64,000 bases of DNA from Sphingomonas caseinilytica (GCF_023516455.1 NZ_JAMGBA010000002.1:954501-1018500); one strand, 5' to 3'; positions 31,429 through 44,193 are shown, counted from the first letter of the stretch. The notes: generated by a model not told the origin, from the sequence alone. Numbers and translations: made by a program.

Positions 31429-32464
31429 GCGCCGCGTTGGACCTGCGCGCGGCTGCCGCGCAGCGGGTCCTTGTAAAGGATGGTGCCTATGGCACGCTGA
31501 TCCAGGGTGAAAACCTCAAGGAAGAAGATTTCCGGGGTGACCTGTCGCTGGGCCATGACCAGCGCGGCAATAACGACCTGTTGAACCTCACTCGGCCCGA
31601 CGTCATTCGCAAGATCGCCGAGCGTTTCGTCGCGTCGGGCGTCGATATCCTTGCGACCAACACGTTCAACGCAAACCGCATCAGCCAGGCCGATTATGGC
31701 GCCGAAGCTTTGGTGCAGGACATCAATCGCGCGGCAGCCCGGATCATCCGCAAAGTCGCAGAAGAGGCCGGCGCGAAGAATGGCAAGATCTGGGTGGCAG
31801 GGGCGATCGGGCCGACCAACAAGACGTTGTCGCTGTCACCCGACGTGAACGATCCCGGCTATCGCGAAGTGACATTCGAAGAGGTGAAGACCGTCTATCG
31901 CGAGCAGATCGACGCGCTTGTCGAGGGCGGCGTCGATTTCGTCCTGATCGAAACAGTGTTCGATACGCTGAACTGCAAAGCGGCGATCATGGCGGCGCTG
32001 GAAGCTGAAGTCGCGCTAGGTCGAGAACTACCGATCATGATCTCCATGACGCTTACCGATCTCAGCGGACGCAACCTAAGCGGTCACACGGTCGAGGGCT
32101 TCTGGGCCACGGTCCGCCACGCGCGGCCGCTGACCATCGGCCTCAACTGTTCGTTCGGGGCAGCCCAGCTCCGGCCGCACCTCGCTGCGCTGTCGCAGAA
32201 GGCCGAAACGCTCATCATGGCCTATCCCAACGCCGGACTTCCGAACGAGCTCGGTTGCTATGACGAAGCGGCGGAAGAAACCGCAGCCCAGGTCCGCGAA
32301 TGGCTGGAGGAAGGGCTTGTCAATATCGTCGGCGGCTGCTGCGGCACCACGCCCGCGCATATCGCCGCCATCGCCAACGTGACCGAGGGCGCCGCTCCGC
32401 GCCGGGTGCCCAATGCGCCGACATCGACCCTGCTGTCCGGCCTCGAACCGATGGTGATTGCCGC

Positions 32465-32468
<4 letters not shown>
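31425..32468 (+). CDS. metH: Methionine synthase, homocysteine-binding module
   Basis: 347 aa homocysteine methyltransferase domain of cobalamin-dependent methionine synthase, encoded separately from the rest of MetH. Zinc-binding cysteines are visible in GLNCSFGA and GGCCGTTP. Coupled to metF upstream and to the second MetH gene downstream (GTGA overlap at 32465). Confidence 0.93.
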
Positions 32469-35071
<2,603 letters not shown>

Positions 35072-35075
35072 TCAC

Positions 35076-35156
35076 CGTCATTGCGAGCGAAGCGAAGCAA
35101 TCCAGCAGCCGACGACGAAACTGGATTGCTTCGTCGCTTCGCTCCTCGCAATGACG
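35076..35156. repeat. Long palindromic repeat, family 2
   Basis: Inverted repeat of about 81 bp: CGTCATTGCGAG...CAATCCAG on the left and CTGGATTGCTTCG...CTCGCAATGACG on the right, unpaired centre about 15 bp. Elements with CGTCATTGCGAG ends are widespread intergenic repeats in alphaproteobacteria. It lies between metH and dsbD. Confidence 0.85.
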
Positions 35157-35164
35157 GAAGTGTA

Positions 35165-37159
35165 ATGCTTCGCTGGCTGCTCATACTGTTCGCGCTGATC
35201 GCCACCCCGGCCGCCGCCCAGCTCGCGCCGCGCGAAAATTCGATCAAGCCTGAGTTGGTCGCCGAAGGTCCAGCGGTGCCGGGCGGCGAGGTCGAGCTTG
35301 CGATCCTGATGCACACCAAGCCGGGCTGGCATGGCTATTGGATCAATCCGGGCGATGCGGGCCTGCCGATGAAGATCGATTGGCAGTTGCCTGAGGGTGC
35401 GAGCCTCGCTCCATTACGCTTTCCGGTGCCCGACCGGCTGCTGGTCGCGGGGATCGTCAACTATGTCTACGAGCGCGACCACGCGGTCCTGACGCGGCTC
35501 AAGGTTCCGGCGGATGCCAAGGGCATGCTGCCGATCCGCGCCAGTGCGCAATGGCTCGCCTGCACCGACAAGGTCTGCGTTCCCGAGCGGGGCGAATTCG
35601 CCCTCGACATTCCCGTTGGCGGAAGCAGCGCCAGCCAGCGTGCGCGCTTCGACGAATGGCGCCGGGCGTTGCCGCGTCCGCTGGTCAGCCCAGCCAAGTT
35701 CGCGATCAAGGGCGACCAGATCGAGATCGCAATTCCGCTGCCCGAGAGCGTCGAGATCGGCGAACCCTATTTCTTCCCGTCCGACGATGGCCCGATCGAC
35801 TATGCGGCGCCGCAGTCATTCCGGCGCAGCGACGACATGCTGGTCGCGGAGTTGAAGCGTCGGCGGGGCGAACCCGCAAGTCTCTCCGGCGTATTGGCGC
35901 TCGGCGACGGGCGAGGGTTGGAAATAAAGGCTGTGCCCGGCAATGTACCGGAGGGCGGCAGCCGCATTGGCGATCGCGGGTTCGACGCCGTCCTGCTCGC
36001 GATCCTCGGTGCGCTGGTCGGCGGCCTGTTGCTCAACCTCATGCCCTGTGTCTTCCCGATCCTGGCGCTGAAAGCACTTCACCTGGCGCGGTCGGGCGGC
36101 AATGAACGAGAGGCACGGCGCGATGCGCTGGCCTATGCTGCAGGGGCCGTGATCGGAACCGGACTGCTCGGAACCGCGCTGCTTGCGATCCGCGCAGGCG
36201 GAAGCGCGGCCGGCTGGGCCTTCCAGCTTCAGGATCCGCGAACGACGATCGTCCTGTTGCTGCTGGCGGTCGCGATTACGCTGAACCTCCTCAGGGCCTT
36301 TGAACTGCCGGTCTTGGCAGGCGAACATAGCCCGGGAGGAAGCTTCGGAACCGGCGCCCTTGCGGCCTTCGTAGCGACCCCCTGCGCCGGGCCGTTCCTG
36401 GGCGCCGCGTTGGGAACTGCACTGCTGTTGCCGATTTACGGTTCGGTCGCAGTGTTCGCCGCCCTGGGACTAGGCCTCGCCATTCCCTTCCTCATTATCG
36501 CCTTCATGCCGGCCCTACGGACACGCCTGCCGCAGCCCGGAGCCTGGATGGTTCGCCTGCAGCGCTTCCTCGCCATTCCGATGGCGGCGACGGCCGTAGG
36601 CTGCCTTTGGTTGCTCTATCGGCAGGCTGGGGTCATCGGTCTTGTCGCCGGCATCCTCGCTGTTGTCGTATTGGCCCTCCTGCTGATCTGGACGGGCACT
36701 CGTCAGCGCAATGGAGCGCCTGCCGGTTGGGCAGCCCTGGCAGCGGTCCTGATCCTAACCGCCGGCGCCGCGTTGCTCGTGCCTCGCCAGCACGCGGCCG
36801 AAGCGCGGGTGCCAATCGGAACGGAAGTTTGGAGCGAAGCAGCCGTCGCCAAATATCGCGCCGAAGGCTGGCCGGTATTCGTCTACTTCACCGCGGACTG
36901 GTGCCTCACCTGCAAGGCCAACGAGGCCGCCGCGATCGAGCGCGAAGCGGTGCGCGACGCATTCGACAAGGCTGGCGTGAAGGTGCTCGTCGGCGACTGG
37001 ACCAACGGCGACCCCGCCATCACCCGCTTCCTCGAAGGCCGGGGCAGGGCAGGCGTGCCGCTTTACCTCTGGTATGCGTCAGGTAACGCTGAAGCTGAGG
37101 AACTTCCGCAAATCCTGACGCCGGCCATGCTTACCGACCGCGCTCTGCGCCCACGCTAG
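35165..37159 (+). CDS. dsbD: DsbD-family thiol:disulfide interchange protein
   Basis: 664 aa. Signal peptide MLRWLLILFALIATPAAAQ, a periplasmic domain with CTDKVCVPE, a membrane domain of about eight helices (LLLNLMPCVFPILALKAL and FVATPCAGPFLGAA carry the membrane cysteines), and a C-terminal thioredoxin-like domain with CLTC at 580-583 (FTADWCLTCKANE). Transfers electrons from the cytoplasm to periplasmic thiols. Start at ATG 35165, as upstream codons belong to the repeat. 3' end overlaps the convergent amidohydrolase by 29 bp. Confidence 0.92.
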   Translation: MLRWLLILFALIATPAAAQLAPRENSIKPELVAEGPAVPGGEVELAILMHTKPGWHGYWINPGDAGLPMKIDWQLPEGASLAPLRFPVPDRLLVAGIVNYVYERDHAVLTRLKVPADAKGMLPIRASAQWLACTDKVCVPERGEFALDIPVGGSSASQRARFDEWRRALPRPLVSPAKFAIKGDQIEIAIPLPESVEIGEPYFFPSDDGPIDYAAPQSFRRSDDMLVAELKRRRGEPASLSGVLALGDGRGLEIKAVPGNVPEGGSRIGDRGFDAVLLAILGALVGGLLLNLMPCVFPILALKALHLARSGGNEREARRDALAYAAGAVIGTGLLGTALLAIRAGGSAAGWAFQLQDPRTTIVLLLLAVAITLNLLRAFELPVLAGEHSPGGSFGTGALAAFVATPCAGPFLGAALGTALLLPIYGSVAVFAALGLGLAIPFLIIAFMPALRTRLPQPGAWMVRLQRFLAIPMAATAVGCLWLLYRQAGVIGLVAGILAVVVLALLLIWTGTRQRNGAPAGWAALAAVLILTAGAALLVPRQHAAEARVPIGTEVWSEAAVAKYRAEGWPVFVYFTADWCLTCKANEAAAIEREAVRDAFDKAGVKVLVGDWTNGDPAITRFLEGRGRAGVPLYLWYASGNAEAEELPQILTPAMLTDRALRPR

Positions 37160-38789
37160 CGGCTTTCGACCAGGCCTTTTTGCCAGCGACCCACGTCTCG
37201 AGGACCTGCGTCCGGCCCAGGGTCTGCGGATCCACGGTGCTGACGTCGCGGTCGACAATGATGAAGTCCGCCCATTTGCCCGCGTCGAGGGTACCGATCT
37301 TCGTTTCGGCAAAGCCGGCATATGCCGCGCCGCGGGTGAAGCCGGCCAGCGCCTGTTCGAAGGTGACGCGCTCTTCAGGAATCCAGCCGCCCGGCGGCTG
37401 CGCGTTCATATCCTGACGGCTGACCGCCGCGGCCAGTCCCGGGAAAGGATTGGGGCTTTCGACCGGAAAGTCCGATCCGAATGCGATCGGAATGCCGAGC
37501 TTTTCGACGGTCTGCCAGGCATAGGCGCCCTTCAACCGGTCATGGCCCAGCCGCGCTTCCGCCATCAGCCGGTCGCTGGTCTGGTGGGTCGGTTGCATCG
37601 AGGCGATGATCCCGGCGGACTTGAGGCGCGGGATGTCGACCGGGTCGGCAATCTGGAAATGCTCGATCCGCCAGCGACGGTCTTTGCCGTACGTCGCCGA
37701 TATCTTTTCATAGGTTGAAATGACCTGCGCGTTGGCCGCGTCGCCGATCGCGTGGATCGCAAGCTGGTAACCGCCCGATGCAGCCGCATTGGCCTGCTCA
37801 AGCATTTGCGCGTCGGTCAGGAATTGCAGGCCCCGAGTGTCGACCTTGTCATGATAGGGGTGCTTCAACCAGGCGCCGCGCGATCCCAACGCGCCGTCGG
37901 CGTAGAGCTTCACCCCGCCGAGGTGCAGCCGATCGTTATAAAGCCAGCCGGTGGGCTTCCCGCTGTTGATGGCTCTCATGCCGGGGATTCCGCCGGCGTA
38001 GCTCAAAACCCGTACGTTCAGGGCATTCGCCTTTCCGGCGCGGTTCATTGCAAGCCATTCGTCCGGCGTCGTGCCCATGTCCGCGGCCGTCGTGAGGCCA
38101 TTCGAAAGCATCAGCCTCTGGGCAGCGGCGAGGGCGGCATCCTGCTCGGCGGGTGTCGGCGCTGGAATTCTCGATTCAATCATGCTCATGGCGGCGTCGA
38201 CGAACAGGCCGTTCTCGATCCGCCCGCCAGATGGTGCCTGCGTATTGAGCGCAAAGCCCGCCGCCTGCATCGCCGCGCTGTTGGCGATTGCGGCATGACC
38301 ATCGACCCGGCCCAGCCAGACCGGCCGGTCGCTGACGACGGCGTCGAGATCGGCAGAGGTCGGGAAGCGCTTCTCGGTCCAAAGCTCCTGGTTCCAGCCG
38401 CGGCCGAGAATCCAGCGGGCATCCGGATTGGCCGCTGCATAGGCTTTTAGTCGAGACTGAAGATCCTCGATCGACGTCGTCCCGGTGAGGTCGAGTTGGA
38501 GCGCTGCAAAGCCAAGTGCCGTCACATGGCCGTGCGCGTCGATCAGGCCCGGAAGCACCGTCTTGCCCTTGGCATCGACGACATCCGTATCGCGCAGCTT
38601 CAGCATTTCGCCATGAAGCAACCGCTTCACCTTCCCGTCATTGCCGATGAGGATTCCGGTGAATCGTTCCAGCTTCCCATTGGCATCGACCTGGATGCCA
38701 TTGGCGTTGGCAATCAACGTGTCGGCAAGGGCCGGGGTAGCGACGGACGCGAAAAGCATCCCGAAAGTTGCGGTCAAACTCTTGATCAT
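37131..38789 (-). CDS. Exported YtcJ-like amidohydrolase
   Basis: 552 aa with a signal peptide (MIKSLTATFGMLFASVATPALA). Amidohydrolase_3 type: early VLPGLIDAHGHV, internal AIHAIGDAAN, RIEHFQI, and late FGSDFPVESPNPF. The native substrates of this group are unknown. Start taken at ATG 38789, where the signal peptide begins. Divergent from ilvA. Confidence 0.9.
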   Translation of the reverse strand: MIKSLTATFGMLFASVATPALADTLIANANGIQVDANGKLERFTGILIGNDGKVKRLLHGEMLKLRDTDVVDAKGKTVLPGLIDAHGHVTALGFAALQLDLTGTTSIEDLQSRLKAYAAANPDARWILGRGWNQELWTEKRFPTSADLDAVVSDRPVWLGRVDGHAAIANSAAMQAAGFALNTQAPSGGRIENGLFVDAAMSMIESRIPAPTPAEQDAALAAAQRLMLSNGLTTAADMGTTPDEWLAMNRAGKANALNVRVLSYAGGIPGMRAINSGKPTGWLYNDRLHLGGVKLYADGALGSRGAWLKHPYHDKVDTRGLQFLTDAQMLEQANAAASGGYQLAIHAIGDAANAQVISTYEKISATYGKDRRWRIEHFQIADPVDIPRLKSAGIIASMQPTHQTSDRLMAEARLGHDRLKGAYAWQTVEKLGIPIAFGSDFPVESPNPFPGLAAAVSRQDMNAQPPGGWIPEERVTFEQALAGFTRGAAYAGFAETKIGTLDAGKWADFIIVDRDVSTVDPQTLGRTQVLETWVAGKKAWSKAASVGAERGR

Positions 38790-38841
38790 GCCGCGCTCGA
38801 TAGCATTGTTTGCGCGGCACGGAAGGTCTAGGCCGCACCCC

Positions 38842-40071
38842 ATGGACGCACCGACCAAGACCCGCCCGACGCTCGACGACATCAAGACCGCTGCCGAGCG
38901 GATCAAGGGCTCGGTCATTCGAACCCCGATGATGAAAAGCTATACGCTGTCGGAAATCGTCGACGCGGAAGTATGGCTGAAGTTCGAGAATTTGCAGTTC
39001 ACCGCCGCCTACAAGGAGCGCGGCGCGCTCAACAAATTGCTGCAGCTGACGGACACCGAGCGGGCCCGCGGCGTGGTGGCGGCGTCGGCGGGCAACCACG
39101 CGCAGGCCGTTGCCTATCATGGCCGCAGGCTCGGCATTCCGGTGACGATCGTCATGCCGATCTCGACGCCGATGATCAAAGTCACGCAGACCGAGGGCCA
39201 TGGCGCCAATGTCGTGCTCCATGGCGAGCGGTTCGACGACGCCTATGCCCATGCGCGCGAGCTTGAAGAAAAGCACGGCTACATCTTCGTCCATCCGTTC
39301 GATGACGTGGCCGTTATGTCGGGGGCGGGGACGGTCGCGCTGGAGATGCTGGAGGACGCGCCCGACCTCGACATGCTGGTCATTCCGATCGGTGGCGGAG
39401 GGCTGATTTCCGGCGTCGCGACCGCCGCAAAGGCGTTGAAGCCAGGGATCCAGGTAGTTGGCGTCGAGGCTGAACTCTACCCGTCGATGAAGAATGTCGT
39501 CGAAAACGGACATGGCGCGATCGGCGGCGACACGCTGGCGGAGGGCATTGCGGTCAAGGAGCCCGGCCAGCTGACCCGCGCCATTATCGCCGACCTGGTC
39601 GACCGCATCGACCTCGTCGCGGAGCGCGACATCGAACATGCCGTCGCGATGCTCGTGAATATAGAGAAGACAATTGTTGAGGGGGCAGGGGCGGCAGGGC
39701 TTGCTGCCATTCTCGCACAGCCGGAGCGTTTTCGCGGCCGCAAGATCGGTACGACACTTTGCGGCGGCAATATCGACACCCACCTGCTCGCCAATGTGCT
39801 CGTTCGCGAGCTGGTCCGCTGCGGCCGCATTGCGCGGCTCCGGATCGCGGCGCAGGACCGGCCGGGGGCGCTGGCCGCGATCACCGCCAAATTCCACGAG
39901 TGCGGCGTCAACATCATCGAAACCAACCACCACCGCATCTTTACGCGCCTTCCGGCCAAGGACACGGTGATCGAGGTGGAATGCGAAGCGCGCGACTCCC
40001 AGGCGATCGAAACGCTGATCAAGCGGCTGGTGGGGGCCGGGTTCAACGTTGAGCGTGCAGAACTCGACTAA
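38842..40071 (+). CDS. ilvA: Threonine ammonia-lyase (threonine dehydratase)
   Basis: PLP enzyme converting threonine to 2-oxobutyrate, 409 aa. PLP Lys58 in TAAYKERGAL, phosphate loop PIGGGGLISG, and a C-terminal ACT-like domain (DRPGALAAITAKFHECGVN). Resembles the biosynthetic/catabolic form with a single ACT domain. Start ATG 38842. Confidence 0.93.
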   Translation: MDAPTKTRPTLDDIKTAAERIKGSVIRTPMMKSYTLSEIVDAEVWLKFENLQFTAAYKERGALNKLLQLTDTERARGVVAASAGNHAQAVAYHGRRLGIPVTIVMPISTPMIKVTQTEGHGANVVLHGERFDDAYAHARELEEKHGYIFVHPFDDVAVMSGAGTVALEMLEDAPDLDMLVIPIGGGGLISGVATAAKALKPGIQVVGVEAELYPSMKNVVENGHGAIGGDTLAEGIAVKEPGQLTRAIIADLVDRIDLVAERDIEHAVAMLVNIEKTIVEGAGAAGLAAILAQPERFRGRKIGTTLCGGNIDTHLLANVLVRELVRCGRIARLRIAAQDRPGALAAITAKFHECGVNIIETNHHRIFTRLPAKDTVIEVECEARDSQAIETLIKRLVGAGFNVERAELD

Positions 40072-40212
40072 CGAGCCTCAATATTTACCCTGAATCGTCC
40101 TCTCGCGGGACAGGTAGTTGCATTAACCCTCTTTTGCGGGGTCCAACCCCTTTTCATCCGCGTTTACGACGAGCATAAAGAGTTTCGTAACCATTTTACG
40201 GAGGCCAACTGG

Positions 40213-41022
40213 GTGAGCGCACCATTTCGCTTCCCAAAGTTCTTTGTAACCAACCCGAGCCCTTGCCCCTACCTGGCCGGCAAGGTTGAGCGGAAGGTGT
40301 TCACGGAGCTCAACGGCCGCAATGCTGCCGAGCTCAATGAGGCATTGGGTCGCATCGGCTTCCGCCGCTCTCAATCGGTTGCTTACCGTCCGAGCTGCGT
40401 CGATTGCTCCGCCTGCATCTCGGTGCGCGTCGTTTCCGATGAATTCACGCCCAACGCGACGCAGCGCAAGCTGGTCCGCCGCCACTCCGATCTGGAAGTG
40501 AACGCCTGTCGGCCCTGGGCGACCGATGAACAATATGCGCTGCTTCGCCACTATCTGTCGGCCCGCCACCCTGGCGGCGGAATGGCCGAAATGGACGAGC
40601 AGGATTATGCGGACATGATCGAGCAGACGCCGGTCCGCACCTATGTCATCGAATATCGCGAGCCGTCGGTCGACGGTCAGCCGGGCAAGCTGGTCGGCGC
40701 CTGCCTTAGCGACCAGCAGGGCGACGGCCTCTCGATGATCTACAGCTTCTACGATGTGGGCGAGGGCGCTCGGAAGGGCCTCGGTACCTACATTATCCTC
40801 GATCACATCGTCCGCGCCGCGCGCGCCGGGCTGCCTTATGTCTATCTCGGCTATTGGGTCGAAGGATCGGACCGCATGGCCTACAAGGCGAGCTTCCGCC
40901 CGATGGAGCGCCTCGGCCGCGACGGCTGGCGCCGCATGGACGCGCCGGAAGTGCTGCCGGAACCGCTCATCGCCGACCAGCTGCCGGCGCGTACGCCGAA
41001 GCGGATCCTGATCGACGCCTAA
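40213..41022 (+). CDS. bpt: Aspartate/glutamate leucyltransferase (arginyl-tRNA-protein transferase family)
   Basis: N-degron enzyme that adds Leu (Bpt) to proteins with N-terminal Asp/Glu, feeding ClpS-ClpAP. 269 aa. Signature [13 protein letters not shown], cysteine-rich [16 protein letters not shown], and [18 protein letters not shown] near the C-terminus. GTG start with GGAGG about 10 nt upstream. Confidence 0.92.
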   Translation: MSAPFRFPKFFVTNPSPCPYLAGKVERKVFTELNGRNAAELNEALGRIGFRRSQSVAYRPSCVDCSACISVRVVSDEFTPNATQRKLVRRHSDLEVNACRPWATDEQYALLRHYLSARHPGGGMAEMDEQDYADMIEQTPVRTYVIEYREPSVDGQPGKLVGACLSDQQGDGLSMIYSFYDVGEGARKGLGTYIILDHIVRAARAGLPYVYLGYWVEGSDRMAYKASFRPMERLGRDGWRRMDAPEVLPEPLIADQLPARTPKRILIDA

Positions 41023-41096
41023 ACGCACCGGTTGCAGTTGATTGCCTGAACCGGCAGATACGCTCTTAGACTGCGCGCCATCGGGGGGAAGCGGCG

Positions 41097-42995
41097 ATGT
41101 CGGACGTTTTCGTTTCGTACAAGGCGGAGGACCGGCAGCGAGTACGGCCTCTTGTCGAGGCGCTGCAGGCCGATGGTCTTTCGGTCTGGTGGGATGCGAA
41201 CATCGGTGCTGGCGATGAGTGGCGCGAGAGCATCGCCACCAACCTCAACCAGGCTCTCTGTGTAATCGTCATCTGGAGTAAGCGCTCGACCGGTCCCGAA
41301 GGCCGGTTCGTCCGCGACGAAGCCGCGCGTGCAGCCAAGCGCCAGGTCTATGTGCCGGTGACCATCGATCGGGTCGACCCGCCGCTCGGGTTCGGCGAGA
41401 CGCAATGCTTGCCTTTGACCGGATGGAAGGGAAACCGCGACGATCCGCGCTATCTCGCGCTGCTGGACGCGGCGCGGCACACGGTCGGCGGCGATCAGCC
41501 GCTTCGAACGACATCCGTCGAGAAAACGGTATCTGTCGACCGCCGCGGCGCGCTTGCCGGCGGGGCTGTCGTAAGCCTGGCCGCGGCGGGCGGGTTGGGT
41601 TGGTGGTGGTTGGGTGGGTCGCCTGCCAACGCCAATAGTGTTGCTGTCCTGCCGTTCGCCAATTTGAGCGGTGACCCGGCGCAAAGCTATTTTTCCGATG
41701 GCATGGCCGAGGAATTGCGCAGCGCCCTGGCACGCATTTCCGGGCTGAAAGTGATCGGACGAACCTCATCGGAACTGCTGCGTGATGCCGACGCCATGGC
41801 GGCTGCGAAGAAACTGGCCGTCGGAACCATCGTCACCGGCAGTGTGCGCCGATCGCCTTCCACAATCCGCGTCAGTGCCCAGCTGGTCGATGGCAATAGC
41901 GGGGTCGAACGCTGGACACAGACGTTCGATCGCCCGAACGGCGATGTGCTTCAGATCCAGACCAGCATCGCGGAAGCCGTGGCACAACAGTTGCGTAGCC
42001 AGCTTGGCGACGCCGATCGTAAGGCATTGACTGTCGGCGGCACTCAAAACGCCGCTGCGCAAGACCTGGTGTTGAAGGCCGATGCCAATCCGGACGGCAG
42101 CAAGGACGGGTTGCTGGCGAGAGTCGCGCTCTATGACGCGGCGATCGCGCTCGATCCCCAATATGCCATGGCCTATGCCGGCAAGGCGAATGCGACGACC
42201 TCGGCCGTTTCTTTTTACGCGAGTACTGCCGAGGAAATGCAAACGGGCCTGGATGCCGCGGCCGTCGTCGCGCGAAAGGCAGTGTCGTTGGCGCCTGATC
42301 TTGCGGACGCCCATTTTGCCCTCGGCCTTAATCGCACGACCAGTTTGGATTTTACTGCCGGTTGGGCGGAATATCAGCGCGCCATTGCCAGCCCCGGCTG
42401 CTCATCGAAGATCATGGTCGGAGTCGCGAACTTCCTGGGCGGGATTGGTCTTGGCGACGATGCGGCAACTCTGTGGAGTAAAGCGCAGGCGCGCGATCCA
42501 CTGGACCCCAGCGTGGCCCGATCGAGGGCCTATCTGTTGTCCAGGGAGGGTAAGCACGAAGAGGCAATTCCGCTCTTTCGGAAGCTGCTCGCCGACTCGC
42601 CTACCTCGACAGCCGTGCGCAACGGGCTCGCGACCACGCTATTTCAGGCCGGAAACTATGCCGAAGCCGAACGCGTCACTGACCAATTGCCACACGAGCA
42701 CCCTAATTGGTTCGTGATCCGGTCGGCCATCGCGGCACGCACCGGAAACCGGGCGCGTGCCGCCGCCATCCTGGCCGACATGCGCAAGTTCGCCGGCGAC
42801 AGCGCGCATTACCAATATGCCGAGATACTGGCCCAACTGGGTGACCGGGAAGGTGCGATCGCCGAGCTCGAAGCGGCGCTGAAGGTTCGCGATCCCGGAC
42901 TCATGTACCTCCCGACCGATCAAAACTTCGAGTCAATTCGTGGGGACCCCCGCTTCGCCGCTATCGTCACCCGGCTTAAGTTCCCGAAGGCCTGA
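41097..42995 (+). CDS. TIR-domain, single-span, TolB/FlgO-like and TPR protein
   Basis: 632 aa. N-terminal TIR domain (1 to about 130) starting SDVFVSYKAEDRQRVRPLVE, with WWDANIGAGDEWRESIA (Glu41/Glu44 are candidates for the catalytic Glu of NADase TIRs). One transmembrane helix about 152-172, preceded by two Arg. Then VAVLPFANLSGDPAQSYFSD, the domain often found C-terminal to adenylate cyclase or TIR modules, and about five TPR-like repeats to the end. TIR is thus predicted cytoplasmic. I see no partner effector gene; role in signalling is open. Confidence 0.85.
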   Translation: MSDVFVSYKAEDRQRVRPLVEALQADGLSVWWDANIGAGDEWRESIATNLNQALCVIVIWSKRSTGPEGRFVRDEAARAAKRQVYVPVTIDRVDPPLGFGETQCLPLTGWKGNRDDPRYLALLDAARHTVGGDQPLRTTSVEKTVSVDRRGALAGGAVVSLAAAGGLGWWWLGGSPANANSVAVLPFANLSGDPAQSYFSDGMAEELRSALARISGLKVIGRTSSELLRDADAMAAAKKLAVGTIVTGSVRRSPSTIRVSAQLVDGNSGVERWTQTFDRPNGDVLQIQTSIAEAVAQQLRSQLGDADRKALTVGGTQNAAAQDLVLKADANPDGSKDGLLARVALYDAAIALDPQYAMAYAGKANATTSAVSFYASTAEEMQTGLDAAAVVARKAVSLAPDLADAHFALGLNRTTSLDFTAGWAEYQRAIASPGCSSKIMVGVANFLGGIGLGDDAATLWSKAQARDPLDPSVARSRAYLLSREGKHEEAIPLFRKLLADSPTSTAVRNGLATTLFQAGNYAEAERVTDQLPHEHPNWFVIRSAIAARTGNRARAAAILADMRKFAGDSAHYQYAEILAQLGDREGAIAELEAALKVRDPGLMYLPTDQNFESIRGDPRFAAIVTRLKFPKA

Positions 42996-43013
42996 GGCTG
43001 CGTCGAAACAACA

Positions 43014-43043
43014 AAACGGCGGAGCGATTCCGCTCCGCCGTTT
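43014..43043. terminator. Bidirectional terminator
   Basis: 13-bp perfect stem (43014-43026 with 43031-43043), 4-nt loop, AAA/TTT at the base. It separates the TIR gene from the convergent tautomerase gene. Confidence 0.85.
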
Positions 43044-43060
43044 GATCCAAGCTTAAACTG

Positions 43061-43288
43061 CTAAGCGGCTTTCAGCTTACCGCCCATGCTGTGAACTGCT
43101 GCTGCGTTGAGGCGCTGGCCGCCGATCGCCCAGTCGCCCTGCTCGACCTCCATGATGCGGACCCAGGTCACGGGGCGCATTTCCTCGCCTTCGACCTCGA
43201 TCATGGCTTCGGTGACTTTTTCGATCAGCTCCTGCTTCTTTTCTGGGCTGAAGACGTCCTTGATGACGTCGATGGTAACTAGCGGCAT
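43061..43288 (-). CDS. 4-oxalocrotonate tautomerase family protein
   Basis: 75 aa, starting Met-Pro ([20 protein letters not shown]); the N-terminal Pro after Met removal is the catalytic base of this family. AGGAG ribosome binding site in the leader. Divergent from an HxlR-type regulator, which probably controls it. Substrate unknown. Confidence 0.9.
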   Translation of the reverse strand: MPLVTIDVIKDVFSPEKKQELIEKVTEAMIEVEGEEMRPVTWVRIMEVEQGDWAIGGQRLNAAAVHSMGGKLKAA

Positions 43289-43366
43289 TGAGAGTCTCCT
43301 CCGTTGGGGTGGGGACCAAATGCCTGCCTCCGGCCCGCCCGGCCAGTTCAGCAAATGAAGCAATCT

Positions 43367-43383
43367 ACTACAGATTTTGTAGT
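43367..43383. promoter_or_regulatory. Candidate HxlR operator
   Basis: ACTACA-GATTT-TGTAGT, a 6-bp inverted repeat between the divergent tautomerase and HxlR genes. Size and AT-rich centre fit HxlR-family operators. Confidence 0.55.
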
Positions 43384-43428
43384 GCGAGGGGTGTCGTGGG
43401 AGCGTATGTTGCGGGGCCAGGAGGCCCA

Positions 43429-44127
43429 ATGAAGTACGGCCAATTCTGCCCGATCGCCAAAGCGACGGAGATATTGGGTGAGCGCTGGAGCGTTCTCATC
43501 ATTCGAGAGCTGTTGATGGGAGGGCGGCGCTTCAATGAACTGCAAAGGGGCCTTGGCGACATTTCGCCGGCCCTGCTGACCGCACGGCTCAAATCCTTTG
43601 AGGCGGAAGGGCTCGTCGTCAGGAGGCGGATCAGCGGCCAGCGGGGCTATGAATATTTTCCGACGCCGGCGTGCGAGGCGTTGCTGCCGGTTGTTATCGC
43701 AATGGGCGAATGGGGTCTGTGCTGGCAGCGCGACAAGCTGACCCAGGACGATTTCGATATTGAATTCCTAATGTACTATTTGGAACGCAGCATCGATCCG
43801 TCACAGCTTCCTGGCGACCACAGCGTCATCCAGTTCAAGTTCAAGGATTTGAACGACCAGGCCGATTGGTGGCTGCTGGTCGATGGCGAAAAGGTGGACA
43901 TTTGCATCACTCCGCCGGGGCGGGACGTGGACGTCTATTTCACGACGACAACGCGCACGATGCATGACGTCTGGATGGGTGACAGGAGCTATCGCGACGC
44001 AATGCTCACCGGCGACCTTGTGGTCGAAGGGGAGGTGGCACTGACCAGGCGCATCAGCACTTGGTTGCGGCCGAGCGTCTTCGCGGACTCAAAGCGCGCG
44101 CCAATTCCCGAACAGTTGGTCGGCTAG
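43429..44127 (+). CDS. HxlR-family transcriptional regulator
   Basis: 232 aa. N-terminal winged helix: [20 protein letters not shown] then [24 protein letters not shown], with the HxlR-typical Cys7. The C-terminal 110 residues are an extra domain, perhaps SCP2/sterol-carrier-like, suggesting ligand binding. GGAGG ribosome binding site 6 nt upstream. Confidence 0.88.
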   Translation: MKYGQFCPIAKATEILGERWSVLIIRELLMGGRRFNELQRGLGDISPALLTARLKSFEAEGLVVRRRISGQRGYEYFPTPACEALLPVVIAMGEWGLCWQRDKLTQDDFDIEFLMYYLERSIDPSQLPGDHSVIQFKFKDLNDQADWWLLVDGEKVDICITPPGRDVDVYFTTTTRTMHDVWMGDRSYRDAMLTGDLVVEGEVALTRRISTWLRPSVFADSKRAPIPEQLVG

Positions 44128-44139
44128 GGTGCAATGCAA

Positions 44140-44166
44140 AGCGGCGGAGCGTTTCCGCCCCGCCGT
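44140..44166. terminator. Hairpin between HxlR and ctrA
   Basis: CGGCGGAGCG (44142-44151) pairs with CGCCCCGCCG (44156-44165), one mismatch. U-tract weak on both strands. Convergent position suggests a shared terminator. Confidence 0.45.
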
Positions 44167-44193
44167 TGCCCACTCCACAGAGAGTTTGTTGAC

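Noticed and set aside
41097..42995. TIR gene as part of an anti-phage defence island
   Set aside because: Neighbours are bpt, a tautomerase and ctrA; no other defence genes or mobility genes are present.
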